Assembly (NCBI GenBank): GCA_900556405.1
Contig: USPB01000022.1
Span: 1 to 14,472, forward strand
From: an uncultured Actinomyces sp.
Lineage (GTDB): Bacteria > Actinomycetota > Actinomycetes > Actinomycetales > Actinomycetaceae
Reading direction: 5' to 3'
DNA length: 14,472 nt
The notes below the pieces were generated by a model. That model made no database searches and had not been told where the DNA came from. It worked only from the letters and a program-made list of their open reading frames with translations. Shown here piece by piece: positions 12,948 to 14,472 of the stretch; position 1 is the first letter of the stretch; every line of letters begins with the position of its first letter. Made by a program: the position numbers and the translations under genes.

Positions 12948-14381
12948 ATGGCATTGTCAGCGCCAGCAGCAGGACGCGCGTCCTGTCACATCTCGCATAC
13001 GAAGTCCATCGCCGGTCGACGAGGGACGCTTGACGAGATGATGCGCGAGATCGTCCCCGGGGCGGTCGAGCGATACGCGAAGAAGAACCCGAACATCATG
13101 GTCGCGGAGGAGGCCGATAATGAGTCTTATGTGAATGACGGCGAGGGCGGTTTCCGCCTCTGTGAGGACATTCGCGAGGTCATGGAATACGGCGACGCTC
13201 GCGCCGCGAGGTTGTCGCGCAAGATCACGAAAGATAAGAAGAACAAGCGCGGCGAGATGGTGGGCGGAACGGTCACGACGACGACGTTCCTCGTGCATCT
13301 GCCGCGCACGATGTGCGTCGAGCAGCCCGACTTCTATCCGGCGATCAATCCACGCACCGGCAAACGCCGCATCGATCCCGAGACGGGCGAGCCCGCGAGC
13401 CGCTCACGGTGGGTCGCACGTGATAGGGATGAGGCGGATGAGTACTTCTCGGCAGTCCTTGAGTACCTGGGTGCGAACGTCGTTCCCGGAGGCATGGACG
13501 GCATCCTCGGGATCTCTCTCCAGTACAGCGAGAACACCCCTCACATGCACGTTCTCGCGGACACCTTCGGGGATGATCCGAAGCACCCCGGCAGCCTCCG
13601 CCAGGACTGGTCGCGCGCCTACTCCGAGCACCGCGACGTGCGCGACGAGGACGGGCGTCGAGTGCCCGGGTGGGAGAAGATTCGCGACCTTCATGTGGGC
13701 CTGCGTGAGCACCTGATCGCCAAGGGCTTCGACATCGAGCGCGAGTCGTCGGAGCGTTCCACGGAGAGTCTCGCGAAGGCCGAGTATGTTGCCTCGATGC
13801 AGGCCCTCGAAACCGCAGAAGAGACCCTCGCAAGGGTTGCCAAGTTGGAGCCAGAGGCGCGCGCGGAGGCTGAGCGCCTCGTTAAAGCAGCACGGCAGCG
13901 TTCCAGTGAGATCATCTCGGACGCCCAGACCGAGAGCGCCGACATCCTCGACGAGGCCGAGCGCGACGCCCAGACCGTCCGCTCCTCGGCGCGCGAGGCG
14001 GGACGACAGGAAGGCCGAGCTGAGGGACAGGCCGAGGCTCGGCGTCTTCAGCAGGCAGCGCGTGAGCGGCTCGCCGAGGCCGATGCGACCTACGCCGAGG
14101 CGATGACCGCACGCTCGATCCCCAGCGAACAAGCGAGGCATCTCGCGTCCCTCGGAGCAAAGACTCTCGCCTCGGCGATCTCCAAGCGCGTCGATGAGCG
14201 GACACGTGAGGAGGTCGAGCGGACCCGCGCCTCCGTCGAGCGGACGTTCGCGAAGAACTCCGAGGTGCTCATCGGCCGGGCCCGGGAGGTCGAGCGCTCC
14301 TATGGGAACAAGCTCGTTAGCAAGCGTGTACAGGTCAGTCAGGCTCAGAAGTCGTTGGAGGACGATGGGATGGAGTTCTGA
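12948..14381 (+). CDS. MobV/Pre-like relaxase with coiled-coil tail
   Basis: This 477-residue protein is a likely transfer relaxase that nicks one strand at oriT. The ATG at 12948 is chosen because AAGGAGAG lies just before it and the frame upstream reads as low-quality sequence over the repeat region. The N-terminus starts GRASCHISHTKSI (9-21). The metal-binding HxH lies in YSENTPHMHVLADTF (193-207), close to the E-x-T-P-H-x-H signature of MobV/Pre proteins. About 280-470 is a long E/A/R-rich coiled coil (ALETAEETLARVAKLEPEA and following). The region at about 84-165 (KDKKNKRGE; RTGKRRIDPETGEP) may be an insertion. Which tyrosine or histidine attacks DNA cannot be fixed by eye. Family-level confidence is moderate; a rolling-circle replication role is the alternative. 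Confidence 0.75.
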   Translation: MALSAPAAGRASCHISHTKSIAGRRGTLDEMMREIVPGAVERYAKKNPNIMVAEEADNESYVNDGEGGFRLCEDIREVMEYGDARAARLSRKITKDKKNKRGEMVGGTVTTTTFLVHLPRTMCVEQPDFYPAINPRTGKRRIDPETGEPASRSRWVARDRDEADEYFSAVLEYLGANVVPGGMDGILGISLQYSENTPHMHVLADTFGDDPKHPGSLRQDWSRAYSEHRDVRDEDGRRVPGWEKIRDLHVGLREHLIAKGFDIERESSERSTESLAKAEYVASMQALETAEETLARVAKLEPEARAEAERLVKAARQRSSEIISDAQTESADILDEAERDAQTVRSSAREAGRQEGRAEGQAEARRLQQAARERLAEADATYAEAMTARSIPSEQARHLASLGAKTLASAISKRVDERTREEVERTRASVERTFAKNSEVLIGRAREVERSYGNKLVSKRVQVSQAQKSLEDDGMEF

Positions 14382-14472
14382 GAAGGGGATGAGGAAACAA
14401 GAACCCCGGCTACCGTGTGTGAACTGCCTCCCGTTTCTTGGACATCGAAATTGAAGTCCAGGGAATGGGAGG
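14382..14472. other. Hairpin-forming region after relaxase gene
   Basis: No gene is seen in these 91 bases. Two nested helices are possible: CCTCCC (14427-14432) with GGGAGG (14467-14472), and inside it TGGAC (14439-14443) with GTCCA (14456-14460). It may be a terminator, an origin element or the leader of the next gene. The window ends exactly at the outer arm, so the structure may continue. Confidence 0.35.

Noticed and set aside
13404..14141. 245-codon minus-strand open frame
   Set aside because: It is antisense to the relaxase coiled coil; leucine-rich repetition simply mirrors the E/A/R-rich codons of the other strand.
1..14472. CRISPR array or tRNA gene
   Set aside because: No regularly spaced repeats and no cloverleaf-like segment with a T-loop GGTTCGANNCC were found; the GGTTCGACCT at 12651 lacks the rest of a tRNA.

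Overview
The window is GC-rich DNA with dense, often overlapping genes and mostly GC-ending codons. It suggests a high-GC Gram-positive bacterium, plausibly an Actinomyces or Schaalia relative. That placement is inferred from composition and protein style; no rRNA or other phylogenetic marker is present.

Region A (about 1-7740) looks like a DNA-defence and DNA-processing cluster. It holds a large SF1 helicase with a C-terminal PD-(D/E)XK-like nuclease (minus strand), a divergent RmuC-family protein (plus strand), and a minus-strand pair encoding an EVE-containing McrB-type AAA+ GTPase and an McrC-type nuclease. mcrB and mcrC overlap by 4 bases, and the 3' ends of mcrC and rmuC overlap convergently by 29 bases. 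The first 292 bases hold no convincing gene.

Region B (about 7848-9750) is accessory DNA. It contains an AT-richer orphan gene for a protein with about nine membrane segments, carrying a perfect 15-bp inverted repeat inside its reading frame, and then a HigB/HigA toxin-antitoxin operon. Two near-identical 40-base hairpin repeats lie on either side of the toxin-antitoxin module. The distal one follows what looks like the last 22 codons of a lost gene, so 9750-9820 is a likely junction.

Region C (about 9820-14472) is a plasmid-like or integrative-mobilizable segment, all on the plus strand. It has an extended -10 promoter, a roughly 270-base stretch able to form many hairpins (candidate structured RNA), an excisionase-type HTH protein, a P4/D5-type SF3 helicase, a small charged protein whose gene is loaded with palindromes, a 335-base gene-free region rich in inverted repeats (candidate oriT or origin), and a MobV/Pre-like relaxase with a long coiled-coil tail. 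The HTH gene, helicase, small gene and relaxase could together handle control, replication and transfer. No integrase, RepA-type initiator or partition gene is in the window, so whether the element is integrated or a free plasmid cannot be decided here.

The most unusual material is non-coding: the structured leader at 9859-10130, the palindrome-dense stretch 12490-12900, the intragenic 15-bp hairpin at 8554-8586, and the duplicated terminator flanking higBA.
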